Positions 19,343-30,231 of a stretch of 64,000 nucleotides of DNA are shown piece by piece. Both the position numbers and the translations under genes were made by a program. Position 1 is the first letter of the stretch, and each line of letters opens with the position of its first letter. Under the pieces are notes generated by a model. It saw only the letters and a program-made list of their open reading frames with translations, searched no databases and was not told the DNA's origin. The DNA is from Nematopogon swammerdamellus. Lineage: Eukaryota; Arthropoda; Insecta; Lepidoptera; Adelidae. The stretch lies in assembly GCA_946902875.1 (NCBI GenBank), contig OX336343.1:10909361-10973360 (forward strand), in the 5' to 3' direction.

Positions 19343-19909
19343 AGCGGCGGGTGGCCGAGTGGTTTGGGCATCGGCTTCTCATGCGAGAGGTCCAAGGTTA
19401 GAATTCGTTCGGCGAGTACCAATGAGTTTTTTCTGACGAAAAAAATTACGTGCATACCTACACCTGCTGCTTCACCGTTCGGAACCGGTGTAAAACTGTA
19501 GGTCCCTTCCCTTGCCCCATACTAGGTGGTTTTTTTTTTTTTTTTTTTTTTTATGTAATCCGGTATGGGTGGCTGAGTCGGAGGGGCCAAAGCACATGCT
19601 CTAACCAGCCAATATCACCTCCGAGAAGGTAGGTGCCATACCGGAGACTTCCCTGGATTGCTGGCTATACTGGACTAGAGGAGATAGGAGGTGGTAGGCT
19701 CAAATTGTAGCCGACTGGTTTGGTACCATCGTATTGGATGTAAGATGGCCGCATAGCAGCCTCGACTGTGTTCTCCTCTATTCCAGTATAGCCAGCAATC
19801 CAGGGAAGTCTCCGTTATGGCACCTACCTTCTGGAGGTGATATTGGCTGGTCGGAGCATGCGCTGTGACCCCTCCTACTCAGCCACGCATACCGGATTAC
19901 ATAAAAAAA
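19343..19909 (+). repeat. SINE-B, full length, interrupted by an inverted SINE-B
   Basis: Head GGCGGGTGGCCGAGTGGTTT then CGGCTTCTCATGCGAGAGG, with a decayed B box (AAGGTTAGAATTC). Middle GCTGCTTCACCGTTCGGAAC and GTAAAACTGTAGGTCCCTTC. The element breaks at 19530 and resumes at 19689 with AGGTGGTAGGCTCAAATTG, then reaches the tail CACGCATACCGGATTACATA and A's at 19909. The break is flanked by AGGTGGT on both sides. Confidence 0.85.
19531..19688 (-). mobile_element. 5'-truncated SINE-B inserted into SINE-B
   Basis: A run of about 21 T's, then the inverted SINE-B tail (TTATGTAATCCGGTATGGGT and onward) ending at CTAGAGGAGAT. It is bounded by AGGTGGT at 19524-19530 and 19689-19695, an exact 7-bp target-site duplication. 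Poly-A tail, 5' truncation and duplication together are the marks of LINE-type target-primed insertion. Confidence 0.85.
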
Positions 19910-20250
19910 GCTTCTTTCCTCCAAGGGGACATTTTTATTACTTTTTCGGGAGCACTGAGTGTTTCTTTCAAGAGGATCAGCCAGGTTTTTTAGGCGGCTG
20001 CCAGACGGCTGTAGATATGGCTACAGAACCCTCTGTCTGCGTGTTAACAACGTTCACACTTATTCAAGTTTGGAAAAAGACGGCCCACTACAATATGTAA
20101 ATATAATATTAGGTACTAACACTACTAACCTCTATTTTTGTTTTAAGTAATTATAAGAAAATTTTACGTTCCTACCTACTAAGCTAACTTATACGAAACT
20201 TTCGGCTGTATTATGTGTATATTTTGGTAATAAACAAATTTTGAATTTGA
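19910..20250 (+). repeat. Possible LINE 3' end with (TTTGAA) tail
   Basis: Ends AATAAACAAATTTTGAATTT then GAATT, a short tandem tail typical of LINE 3' ends. The upstream 150 bases are open in one frame (WKKTAHYNM at the end) but I do not recognise a LINE domain there. Confidence 0.4.
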
Positions 20251-20415
20251 ATTAGATGGAAACTGAAGCAGCACCACAGGGAAAATGCTGTTTTTGCCTC
20301 TCCTTGCTACGGCACTGTGAATCCCTAAATGTATACACCGTATTTCAAGCGAACCGAACCAACACTTTCTTCCTACTCAACACAAAACCCTTTTATGGTC
20401 GACATTTTGTTTAAA

Positions 20416-20520
20416 ATGAAATCGTTCAAAGTTTACGGAGCTTTTTTAATAGTCGGTATGGTGAACACTAAGCAGCAGGAACATTGTACGTGCGTTCCTA
20501 AATGTGTTTATCTGGCATAA
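20416..20520 (+). CDS. Possible signal-peptide micro-ORF or first exon
   Basis: An ATG in a good context (TTTAAAATGAAA) opens MKSFKVYGAFLIVGMVNTKQ, which looks like a signal peptide: basic start, hydrophobic core, polar end. Then QEHCTCVPKCVYLA and a stop at codon 35. A splice-donor-like GTACGT follows EHC near 20485, so this could be exon 1 of a secreted protein instead of a finished peptide. No TATA box or downstream exon was found. Product unknown. Confidence 0.25.
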   Translation: MKSFKVYGAFLIVGMVNTKQQEHCTCVPKCVYLA

Positions 20521-21637
20521 TTTGGTGCATTACCAATTATGTCAAGTTCGTGGCACAGTGCTCTTGTTGGAACCCCGTGTCGAGCCAGTACTCCCCTTGG
20601 GTCGGGCCGAGGTTAAACTGAACTGAATAAAATAAAACAGATTTATTTTTCATCCTACTTCGACCGAATTACATTCAGTATGGTCTAATCTTTAATAGAA
20701 TATTGGCTGCTTTCTGACTAGACCTCTACCTCTATTTCGTCAGTGTTGCCGATTTAGTGACTTTGTCGGTAGATCTGCGGATTTTCGACGGTCTTAGCGA
20801 CACATGAAACGATTTGAATTTTCTACTAATTTATTTAAAGGTGAAGCGCACTTTGAAAAAAAGGCTTACCTACACTTAAAATTTAATATTTAATAAAATC
20901 ATTTAAACATCGGTCTGGTTAAAATTATCTATTGCTCCATAAATATTTCACAAAAATAATACAATGAATACAAGTACATGAGGTGCAAAGGCAGTGTGGT
21001 TTAAAGTGTATCTTACACACATATAAGATTAAATATCATTATATTCGTGGAAATAATAGTTTGTAAAGTATAATGATAATTTTGAGAACAAAATTTGTTG
21101 TTAAAAAACAAATGTTTATAGCCACACCTCTTGGGGTGACCTAAGTTTGTATATACATACATAGGTATGGAAAAGTAGAACTTAAAATATCGATAATATT
21201 GTGATCAATTTGGGATAATATCATGTTTAGAATCTGGGCAAGAGTGCTAGACAGCATGTGAAAGTTCTGTCACGGCATATCGTTACCGTTGCCGTCGAGC
21301 ATGAAAGCTGTTCATAGATTGTTGTCTCCTGTGCTGCCGTGAAGTGGACGAGACGTGGTCGTCGCAGAGCTGTAATCGGCTGGTGCGAAAGCACCGTTTG
21401 AAATTTTGACAAGTCCGTCCCTTCTACATTCAATATAAACCCTGCAACGGTTTAAACTTTTCATCTTTACAGCTTTTAACATAAAATCATAATCATGACG
21501 CGGTTCGTCTTCGTAAAAGAAATGCACAACTCGGAAAGGGAAAGACCTGGTGCACACTGACGGATATCGAACCCACATTGCGCTTATAAGGCAGCACCTT
21601 TACAGCTTGGTCATGAGCCCTTTAAATTGACGTCCAT
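20521..21637. other. Unassigned, AT-rich
   Basis: No repeat family of this window recognised; short frames lack support. Confidence 0.35.
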
Positions 21638-21800
21638 TACCCGGCAGTAAATAATGACCATCGACCTTAGAAAGAGACATTCCGGTTGTAGAGCGCCGTC
21701 CCTGTCGCACAGAGACGTGCGAATTCGTGCGACAGAGACGACGCTCTACAACCGGATTTTCTCTTTCTAAAGCTCGATGTTCATTATTGACTGTCGGGTA
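21638..21800. mobile_element. Foldback MITE 2, TA-flanked
   Basis: TACCCGGCAGTAAATAATGA at the left pairs with the inverse of the right end (TCATTATTGACTGTCGGGTA). The stem continues inward through AGAAAGAGACATTCCGGTTG and CTCTACAACCGGATTTTCTC and a GTCGCAC/GTGCGAC block to a loop near 21712-21724. TA at both ends. Different in sequence from MITE 1 but the same architecture. Confidence 0.75.
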
Positions 21801-22935
21801 CTGTAGTATAGTATCGAAGTTACTGCGCAATTGGCACGGCAAACCGGGCGAGCGTAAAACACATTGGTAACAGGTGCCCAGATAACTGGGACGGCGCGGC
21901 GGGGCGGCGCGGTGCTATGTAGCCAACTCCATCCATAAGTTATTTAATTAAAAGGTTTAGTTTTGTGACAAGGGTACGCGCCAGCCATGTCCGAATCCAA
22001 TGTTTTGTTCAGACAAACCAGATGAAGTGGAAATACGGGCTACGTTTCGATTAAATATTTTTAATTAATTATTTAAACTAGGTTGTAGCATTGAAAACAT
22101 AAAATCTGTACCTATTTTTATTTACTTATTAATTTTTATTTTTACCTGACTACGGTGAAGTCAAAAGGAAAGGTTATCAGCTTAGTATTTATGCATTTAA
22201 TGTAAGTATGCATATATGTTTGTTTGTATACATATATATGTATGTATGTGGCTATGTTACAGCCTGAAGTAGTGGACCGATTTTATTAAGTAGGGTGTCA
22301 TTGAATTCGTTGGACTCACGCGAGTGTCATAGGGTAGGTAACACATCAGGGTGCCCGACTACAGCATTTTCCATAAACTTTCCACGTTATTTCCTTCGTT
22401 TTTCGTAGTTGTGTTTCAACAAAAATTTAATTACATTTTTTGTTCATTTTAGTGCTTTTAAGCTTGAACTAGGTTGAGTAAGTACTTGAAGTAGGTTTTA
22501 TAGGTCTGTTAGTAGGTTTTATAGGTAGGTTTATTTTATTTATTTATTTAGTTTTAGTTGGTGTCATTTTTTATTTATTTTAGATTTAGTATAGTTTTTA
22601 ATTTAATGTTATTATATGTTAATTGTGTGTACTTTATTTGAAATAAACATTAATGATCCTTATTTCATTTATCGGAATAATTATACATCTGAGAACACTC
22701 CTACGCACCTCACTCGTTGCCATGATTGATGGACATTCACTTTTGGACTGGTAGTAGCTAAATCACTATCGACTGATCGATCTAGTATAAAGTAAATATA
22801 CAATGGGCTCTCATATACCTACGTGTTAGAAACATTATGTGCTAGTAAATATTGTGTATATTATAAAACGTATGCAGGAGTAAGTGAGAGACAAGAAACC
22901 CGATAGTAAATGTAGTAGTTCATAATACGATATTA
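21801..22935. other. Unassigned; ends with 3'-UTR-like AT-rich DNA
   Basis: No gene recognised. From 22540 to 22670 the T-rich sequence with AATAAACATTAATG resembles a retroelement or gene 3' UTR on the plus strand, but no coding frame leads into it. Confidence 0.35.
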
Positions 22936-23097
22936 TTTCGCAAAAGTGTTTATTATATGGCAATAAAAATATTTAAGGAAATACCAAATAACATTAATAG
23001 AGAGTTGGTATTTAATAATTTTAAAGTAGAATTATATAAATGGTTAGTTGACAAATGTTTTTATAAAATCAATGAAATTCTATCTATTGTAACATAA
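22936..23097 (+). pseudogene. LINE ORF2 extreme C-terminus
   Basis: The frame reads AIKIFKEIPNNINRELVFNN, then FKVELYKWLVDKCFYKINE and a stop at 23095-23097. This is the usual ending of CR1/Jockey-type ORF2: 'KIFNxLPxxI', an FKxxLxxWL helix, then CFY near the stop. An AT-rich 3' UTR follows to about 23220. Everything upstream is lost. It differs in sequence from the LINE at 0.2-1.7 kb. Confidence 0.7.
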
Positions 23098-23493
23098 AAT
23101 GATTTTAAGAATTCGTTTTAGTTTATATATGCTTTTAGTTAATTAGAATTTTATGAATTTATAACTTTGTACCTCTATTTAATGTATTAAATAATGTTAT
23201 TAATTGAAAATAATAATTTAGAATCAGTTGTGATTATAATGAGATGGTTTAGTGCTTGCACAGCTTTTTGAAGGAGAGCTGTGGCAGGCGCTGTTGCACG
23301 CCTACCCGGGCAATTTGTGGAAGGAACTCATATGGCACTGTTACACCACTACAAATACGCAATAAATTATTGTACCGATTCGTTGCTACTATGTATGTGG
23401 GACATAGGTTAGGTGACGTAAATGATAAAATGCTGTGATACGTGTTGTCCGTATATTCACTAATAGTGCGGGATCCAAGTGAAATTTAGGTAA
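23098..23493. other. LINE 3' UTR-like DNA, then unassigned
   Basis: AT-rich to about 23220, then a moderately GC-richer stretch (AGCTGTGGCAGGCGCTGTTG) with no recognisable product, ending at the long inverted repeat. Confidence 0.35.
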
Positions 23494-24014
23494 TTTCCGT
23501 GGGACATACCTCGGCCATACCAACTACTGGTATGTACGTGTTCGGGCTGTTCTCCTGAACACCATAAGTGCGGTAGTCACTTTCTAAAATAGTGGAGGGG
23601 ATAGTTATGACGTCATAAAGATGGCGGCCGGGCCTGTCATTCTAGGCGGTATATCTCGATAGTTACTCGACCGATTTCCTTCATTAAGGTGTCAAAAAAA
23701 AGCTAATAGAATGAGGATTATTCGATCTCTTACTATACTACTTACTACTTACTACTTACTTATTACTTACTATACTATAGTTTATGTTAAACTAATACGA
23801 AACTAAATATTTACAAAAAACCGACATTTCGGAAAAAATATTTTTTTTATTTTTAAAATAGCTCGGTAACCATCAGGATTTTGGAAATTTTGGTTATAAT
23901 GAAACGCATAGCTATATTCAAGACGATTATAATGATCTTTAAATCATAACGATTGAGATATAAACAACGGAGCTACAGTCATTTAAGTGATCGTTGGTAG
24001 CGTCAAGCTGGCTG
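23494..24014 (+). repeat. Left terminal inverted repeat of the 3.6-kb element
   Basis: Contains a CRE palindrome TGACGTCA (23608-23615) followed at once by AAGATGGCGGC (23618-23628, YY1-like), then TCGATAGTTACTCGACCGAT and TAGCTCGGTAACCATCAGGA. A CTTACTACTTACTA-type microsatellite at 23733-23780 is present only in this arm. Confidence 0.75.
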
Positions 24015-24643
24015 TAGCGGTCGGGCGCGCGGCGACGCACTATGGACAGCCCCCATACAAGCAACTGACAAAAATTGTTTTGGCAACATACCACCTGGGG
24101 TAATGAGTTGGTTCGATAGGCCATGAAATGTACTTGTTTAATACGTACATATTTTAGATTTTAGTTGAATTTCCTCAGTTATATGACGCTTGAAAGTTGA
24201 ACAAATTCTTTGCGCAAACATCCGCATATTAAGGGAGCGCATATATTTTATGTATATTTTCCTCAAAAATACTTAAGTAAACATATAGAAACCCATACAT
24301 ATTCGAAAAGCATTTTAGGTAACTGTGTTGGGTTTTTTAAAGATATCATTCCTTATTTAAAGCACTAACGAAAACGCGAAATTTATCTAAAACTATAATT
24401 AACTATATAATTTATAATTAAATCTTAAACTATATAATTTCATCTAAGCTTTCAAATGGTATTAGGGTCTGTCCGGGTGAATATTATAATGGTTTTATAT
24501 AGCCAGTACACTGTTTATTTAGAATCAATAAACAACTTTCTGCAAAACTCTGCAAATTGGCACGAAAATTAAAAAAATATGCGCGCTGTTCGCACGCTCG
24601 GAGCGTTCGCGTGAATGATTTTTTTAAAATTTTATTTTATTAT

Positions 24644-25000
24644 TTTTTTATGGAAACTGACACGGTTGGCTACACCTCCTACAACATCCGTGATGTCAGC
24701 CCATAACACCGTGTGAACTAGGTGCCATGTCAATTCTTCCCTTCATTTCATGTCGGCTACACTGAACTGGACGGAAAACACGAACTATTTACATAGCGGT
24801 TTCGACCGACGTTTCATTCAGTGCGGTGGTATCAACTCGGACGGGATAAGCCCTACCTAATAAAAAAAATTTATAATCGGATAAGGTTTAGGGGGCGAGA
24901 TAACATAAATGCCGAAAGACGATTTTGTATGGAGTATGGGGAAAGGTAACTTCCGTCTCGTCTTAACACCGACCGCACCACTGAGCTACCCAGGCTGATT
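24644..25000 (-). repeat. SINE-A, interrupted, inside the 3.6-kb element
   Basis: Inverted tail TATGGAAACTGACACGGTTG, body to about 24862, then about 105 unrelated bases, then the inverted head ACCGCACCACTGAGCTACCC then AGGCTGAT at 24970-25000. The T-arm and 5S-like parts have been lost or replaced. Confidence 0.75.
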
Positions 25001-25358
25001 TTAAATGATTTTATTTGAAAAGTTAACTTAAGAGTACTGATTTAAGAGACTGAATGTATAAATTATGCAAAGAAAATACACTACAACCTCAGCATTCTCA
25101 CGGTAGGTATAGCTACTTCGTAACGGAAACAATTGCGGTTAAAACTATGATATGATTATATATGTACTTACACCAGGTGTGTTTTGTGTTATTTATGTTT
25201 TGCACACCATTTCTGAACCACAGAGTGTAAGGAGATATTACACACGCCACATTTTTTTCGTACGAATATAAGCCATTCTGTGAGGGGTGGTACATTTACA
25301 CACTGTACTGCCTGAATATTCGTGCCAGATGAGTGCAGTGTAGTGTTTCTGAAACTAT

Positions 25359-25679
25359 ATGGCGTCTTTCAAGTATTCTAAAGGTGAGCTATCCACTGTG
25401 ATTCTTGAAAATTGGAACCATATTATCTCAAGTGCAAAAAAATATATAAAGGAGCATTACATTTTGTCCGATCGACCTTGCAAGGACTACGCAATTTCAT
25501 CAGAGAGTATACAAAATCGTAAAGCTGTGAAACTTTTTGGGGAATCTGGTTTGGACAACGTCTATCATTCATACGAGTACATTAAAGGAGTGAATTCAAT
25601 TGGCGAAAAAGATGAAGCCTCCAATGTTAAAATAATACGTGTCGTACGCAACTCAATAAAACAAGAAAAACTGCAATGA
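25359..25679 (+). CDS. 106-codon frame of unknown function in the long-TIR element
   Basis: Starts with MASFKYSKGELSTVILENWN. The composition is protein-like, rich in Lys, Ser and Tyr, with no signal peptide or membrane segment. After the stop at 25677-25679 a second frame (25683-25764) reads GNSANFFQFNDDEALVSLDL, and after further breaks PSYNKIQEAKNRCYP ends exactly at a splice-donor-like CCT/GTAAGC near 25855. That suggests a once longer first exon broken by small indels. The 'PSYxKIxxAKxxCYP' stretch reminds me of uncharacterised transposon-associated arthropod proteins, but I cannot name the family. Confidence 0.4.
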   Translation: MASFKYSKGELSTVILENWNHIISSAKKYIKEHYILSDRPCKDYAISSESIQNRKAVKLFGESGLDNVYHSYEYIKGVNSIGEKDEASNVKIIRVVRNSIKQEKLQ

Positions 25680-26606
25680 AATTATCAAAGGAAATTCTGC
25701 AAATTTTTTTCAATTCAACGACGATGAAGCTTTAGTGTCTTTAGATCTGACTAAAGTGCAATAAAAATATTTGTGAAGCTGTTTATTGGAAAGGTACTCC
25801 ATCGTCTTCCCTTCTTATAATAAAATTCAGGAAGCAAAAAACAGGTGCTATCCTGTAAGCGCATTTAATGCGTTTAATATTTAATATTTAATTTTTTATT
25901 TATCACAATTATAGGTACGAAAATGTTTTTATTATTATATTATATAAAAGTTGATACTTTATTGGTAAATGAACATAATAATTTTTGATCTTATTTTCAT
26001 AGTTTAGAAATACATTATTTTATATTTTAGATTTTTTTTTTTATTAATAATAAATATTATTTGCAATCAAATGTTACTGTTTTTTGAAGATTAACTATTC
26101 AAGTAATACCATAAAAAAAATTGTCAAGGAAGGTATTCTAGTTTAGAAGATACAGATTTATGACCGAAAAGTGGCACTTTGGCCAATAGTGCGACGGCGC
26201 GGCGAGCGGGACCGGACCGCGACCAATGTAGTATAGCACAGACATGGCCACGTTTCTAGTCATTATGAAGTAATTGGGGCAGAGTTCCGAACTGTAATAT
26301 ATGTATGTACAGAAACACACAGATTCACACTTTAGACCTTAACACATTACACTCCTCCTAACGTCGCCGTCGTCGGGTAAAAAGACAGAATTGTCGAAAA
26401 AAATTATAAAATTTAGTACAGAAAGTCTTTACATACCTTAGGTACTCAAAACTTACATACCTAGGTATCTTAACATATTTAAAGATATGTCCTAATTCAG
26501 AAACAAAAAAATTATATGAAAATCTCAATGGATGGATGGATGGTGATCTTCGGTATTGGTATATTTGCGGTCGGCCGAGTCGTCAACAGTAGGTACTTAC
26601 GTTACC

Positions 26607-27086
26607 GCGCTGAGCTTGACGCTACCAACGCTCACTTAAATGACTGTAGCTCCGTTGTTTATTACTCTATCGTTATGATTTAAAGTTCACTATGATCCTC
26701 TTGAATACAGCTATGCGCTTTATTATAACCTAAATTTCCAAAATCCTGATGGTTACCGAGCTATTTAAAAAATTAAAAAATATTTTTTTTCGAATTGTCA
26801 GTTTTTTGTAAATATTTAGTTTCGTATTAGTTCAACATAAACTATTGTAAGAGATCGAATAATCCTCATTCTATTAGCTTTTTTTTGACACCTTAATGAA
26901 GGAAATCGGTCGAGTAACTATCGAGATATACCGCCTAGAATGACAGGCCCGGCCGCCATCTTTATGACGTCATAACTACCCCCTCCACTATTTTAGAAAG
27001 TGACTACCGCACTTATGGTTTTCAGGAGAACAGCCCGAACACGTACATACCAGTTGTCGGTATGGCCGAGCTATGTCCCACGGAAA
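26607..27086 (-). repeat. Right terminal inverted repeat of the 3.6-kb element
   Basis: Inverse of the left arm with scattered differences. The YY1-like site (GCCGCCATCTT, 26952-26962) and CRE (TGACGTCA, 26965-26972) are both kept. A short GC-rich block near 26180-26215 resembles the inverse of 24017-24050, so the original arm may have been longer and later split by an insertion. Confidence 0.75.
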
Positions 27087-27308
27087 CCGTTATTTGAAGG
27101 CTTTTCAGAAATGGATCTTGTACTATAAAAATAAAAGGAGACTGCTCTTTTGAGACTGCTTTCCTACTTCGAGTGGCGGCCGACCCAACGCGCACGGGAG
27201 GGGTGCGCGGAGGTATGGCGGAGGGCGGTCGGTCGAGTCGCATTCACAATTCGGTGTTCACAATAGTGCATGCACATGTGCATTTCTTGTAGAGTCTATT
27301 CCTACATA

Positions 27309-28535
27309 TACAGGATGTTGCAGGATAGGCTTGAGAAACTTCAGGAATAAAAAGCTCTCATTTATTAGAAGAAAAAAATCCTTATGACTCAAATCGAAAT
27401 TACGTATTTTTTTTTCATACAAAAATTGAAAATTGTAATAACAGATTCAGATTCAGATATTTATTTCGCCATAAAGAACACACAACAATAACAATATTTC
27501 ATTGAGACATATGCATATTCAGTATGGTTCGTCATCATTTTTTATGATGTCCCGTTCAGTAGTGCAATCTATAAGGAAGAATCGGGTAAGAAACCTTACA
27601 GAGCTTTTTTTAAATATAACTTACATACTAAGTTTTCATTATGTTAAATATAACATACTATATCTAAGCAAAAAATTTAAAATACTAAGTCAAAAATTAA
27701 CTCGATGGACAGTAAGATTTGCCAACAGTGCTGTCTAGGTTTAGGGAGTGCAATGACCTAGTCCAGTCCTCTTTTTCTTTTGATTTCATTTAAATTTAAC
27801 CTGTCAGCTCCTGCGTTATAATATGTCTACAGCCCCCAAGATCCCGCATGGGCGTGGCCCGCGGTACGGCGCGCGCGACCTTGCGCGCCGACCTCGACAT
27901 AAGCCCAGATATTTCGGAAACGAATTAAGTTAGATCTATAAACTCTTCTGGCCTAGAAAACCTAGAAAATTTCCTAAAATCCATGTGAAACAGTGAGGCT
28001 TACCTTGTTTAAAAGTATCAGATATTTTAGTTAGAAAAAAAAATCCCAAAAAAACAATTGAAAAATTCATCATAATATAAATTCAAAACATATATACCTT
28101 TACAATATTTATATCAGAATACTCGTAAAGAAACATACTTTTGGAAATAGTAAAGTATAATATACGTTTTATTTACAGAAATCGGCGAAATCTGATGTTC
28201 AACATGAAGATCCTGGGACCATCTGGAAACTCCCAGATGGCACGCGCGTGCCACTTCTTTGCCAATTTATAAATTGATAATTTAAAATATACCTTCTTTT
28301 ATTTTGCAAACCTAAATTCTGTTCAATTCTACTAGTTAAGCATGTAAATAAGTCATTTTATTTTTATTTAATAAAGGCGGACGTTAACCGTCCACCAAAT
28401 CTCGATGAAACGATTTTCACCAAAAAGTACTATAAAATGACAGAATCTGGGAAAAAGTTTCAGAGCTTTTCGTCTTCAAATATGGACCCCTTTCGAACCC
28501 TGAAGTTACGAAACCCTATCCTGAAACACCCTGTA
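27309..28535. mobile_element. 1.2-kb element with ACAGGGTGTTTC-type ends
   Basis: Left end TACAGGATGTTGCAGGATAG; right end is the inverse of TACAGGGTGTTTCAGGATAG. Similarity continues inward for about 40 bases (AACTTCAGG in both). The interior is AT-rich, has no transposase frame, and carries a LINE 3' fragment. Non-autonomous DNA element; superfamily not assigned. Confidence 0.6.
27437..27740 (-). repeat. LINE 3' end with (TCTGAA) tail, minus strand
   Basis: On the minus strand the sequence ends CTTTATGGCGAAATAAATAT then CTGAATCTGAATCTG, a hexamer-repeat tail of the kind that ends CR1/Jockey-type LINEs. It lies within the preceding element, so it inserted there. Confidence 0.5.
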
Positions 28536-29757
28536 TACGTGAGGGACCCTATACAAAACAGCTTCCAGCGTAAATGAATTATGATCGGTGTTATTATAAT
28601 AAATTGATCTAAGTACCTACCTATAAATCTGAAGAACGGAATACTTAGCTAGAAAACATAAAACGAAAGTCGATGCCATAAAAATAAACATAAATATTTC
28701 TACCTTTTGACGACGACGCCGAAACGAGAGTTGACCCCATCAAATACTTTACGTTGATCGAATTTACGATTAAAGTAGTTTCAGTCAGATTTTATCGCAG
28801 ACAGAAACTGATTCGATTTTATACGTCCTCGTCCCAAGAGTCTGTTGCGGTGCGGTGAGCGCTGCTGCGGGTGACAATATAAATAAACGAATGACAGTAA
28901 ACTTATTGTGAAATACACCAGAATTATTTGCTGAGTGAGACATATTTATAATTATGTTCTCTTTCGTATTGCTAGCCCACCTACGCCCACAGCGGTCTAC
29001 TTTTTGTTAGGCCGATTGGAAGTGGTATTTACTATTCCATGTTTCTCCGGATTACGGATTCCGTATTCCAATGACGCTCTGGCAGGGACCCTTATAAAAT
29101 AGTTTAGGAGTCTGTCCGTCCGTCCGTTGATCCGCCCGCCAGCCCGTCTGTCCGTCCGTTTGTCACAGTCGGTAGTTCCTACAACGTTCGACCTATCTCC
29201 TTGAAACTTGGAATGTTTATGTCTAAGCCGTGAGATATCAAAACACGTGTAAACAATATCAGGGATCCTCAACTTCAATAGGGGCCGCAAAAACTACGTA
29301 GAAAATAAAGTTATTTTTTTAACAGTTCGCGTAGCATGTATATCGATAAAAGGTCTTTCAAAGCCTATATTAAGTACTTACTACAATTTAAAAAAAAAGT
29401 TTAGTTGTATAAAAAGTTATAAATCGGGATACAGCGTGTGGTATGTATGTACGCATGTACAATATGTCTTGATATGTTTCCTCTTTTTTTGGGCATAAAA
29501 AAGTTGAGACCATCCACACACAAATGTTGTTCGCATTAGCATAAACGGGCGCTTCCTTCTGCTCTAACCTGTTTTATCTTCTTTGTCATAACTTTTGGGT
29601 ACGTTAATATGGTCCCTTAAGAGGGACGTTTACACAGATTTGTAGAATTCGAAAAGTTGTCATCGTAAATCACATATTTTGATAATATTTATATTTTTGT
29701 TGAACGCACTCTTATGTAGGTGTGAATATACTATACCTAAGGTTTAAAAAAACATAA
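28536..29757. other. Unassigned; GTCCGTCC repeat at 29.07-29.29 kb
   Basis: At 29070-29290 a GGGACCCTTATAAAATAG, GTCTGTCCGTCCGTCC and CTCCTTGAAACTTGGAATGT run resembles family F-type repeats (see 41.6 kb). A CGCTGCTGCGG stretch near 28860 is GC-rich. Nothing else recognised. Confidence 0.4.
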
Positions 29758-30103
29758 AACCGACTTCCTAAAAAAAGGAAAACTAAAAAACTATTCAAAA
29801 TAAAAATATAAAAACCGCCTTCAAAAATATATGAAATAAAAACCTAAAAAAAAAAAACGAACCCTAGAGTTGAAGGCGGTGCTAAAAAGGCTACACAAAT
29901 CACAAAGGATATTATCATCCACTCATGTTTTCTTTCATGCATCATTTTTGCTTGCTTTAGCACCGCCTTCAACTCTAGGGTTCGTTTTTTTTTTTTTAGG
30001 TTTTTATTTCATATATTTTTGAAGGCGGTTTTTATATTTTTATTTTGAATAGTTTTTTAGTTTTCCTTTTTTTAGGAAGTCGGTTTTATGTTTTTTAAAA
30101 CTT
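29758..30103 (-). repeat. Foldback M (terminal hairpin of element E), copy 1
   Basis: AACCGACTTCC at 29758 pairs with GGAAGTCGGTT near 30093. The arms include ACCGCCTTCAAAAATATATG and CTAGAGTTGAAGGCGGTGC and flank a loop of about 75 bases (29890-29950) with CACAAATCACAAAGGATATT. It looks like a self-contained MITE that forms one end of E. Confidence 0.8.
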
Positions 30104-30129
30104 TTTTTTTATTTCACAGTTTTTTTTAG

Positions 30130-30231
30130 TAATTTTTGCTATTAATGTACTCGGCGGAATCGCTCGGCCTTCGGCCTCGCGATTCCGCCTCGCTTTCCAA
30201 TCCGATCTTGACCCAATTAAAATAGGACCAC
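30130..30231 (-). repeat. E linker with GC-rich hairpin
   Basis: GGCGGAATCGC and GCGATTCCGCC enclose GGCC-TTC-GGCC, giving a strong stem-loop between the foldback M and the SINE-A copy. The same hairpin occurs at 32975-33020 and 48710-48750. Confidence 0.75.

Larger units (their letters stand above)
23494..27086. mobile_element. 3.6-kb element with ~500-bp terminal inverted repeats
   Basis: Begins TTTCCGTGGGACATACCTCG and ends with its near inverse (CGAGCTATGTCCCACGGAAA). The inverted arms run 23494-24014 and 26607-27086; the left arm is longer by an internal ACTT-repeat expansion. Long inverted arms suggest a foldback-type DNA transposon. The interior holds a SINE-A copy (24644-25000) and a 106-codon frame with a possible continuation (25359-25855). 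No transposase is recognised, so autonomy and superfamily are unknown. Confidence 0.7.
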
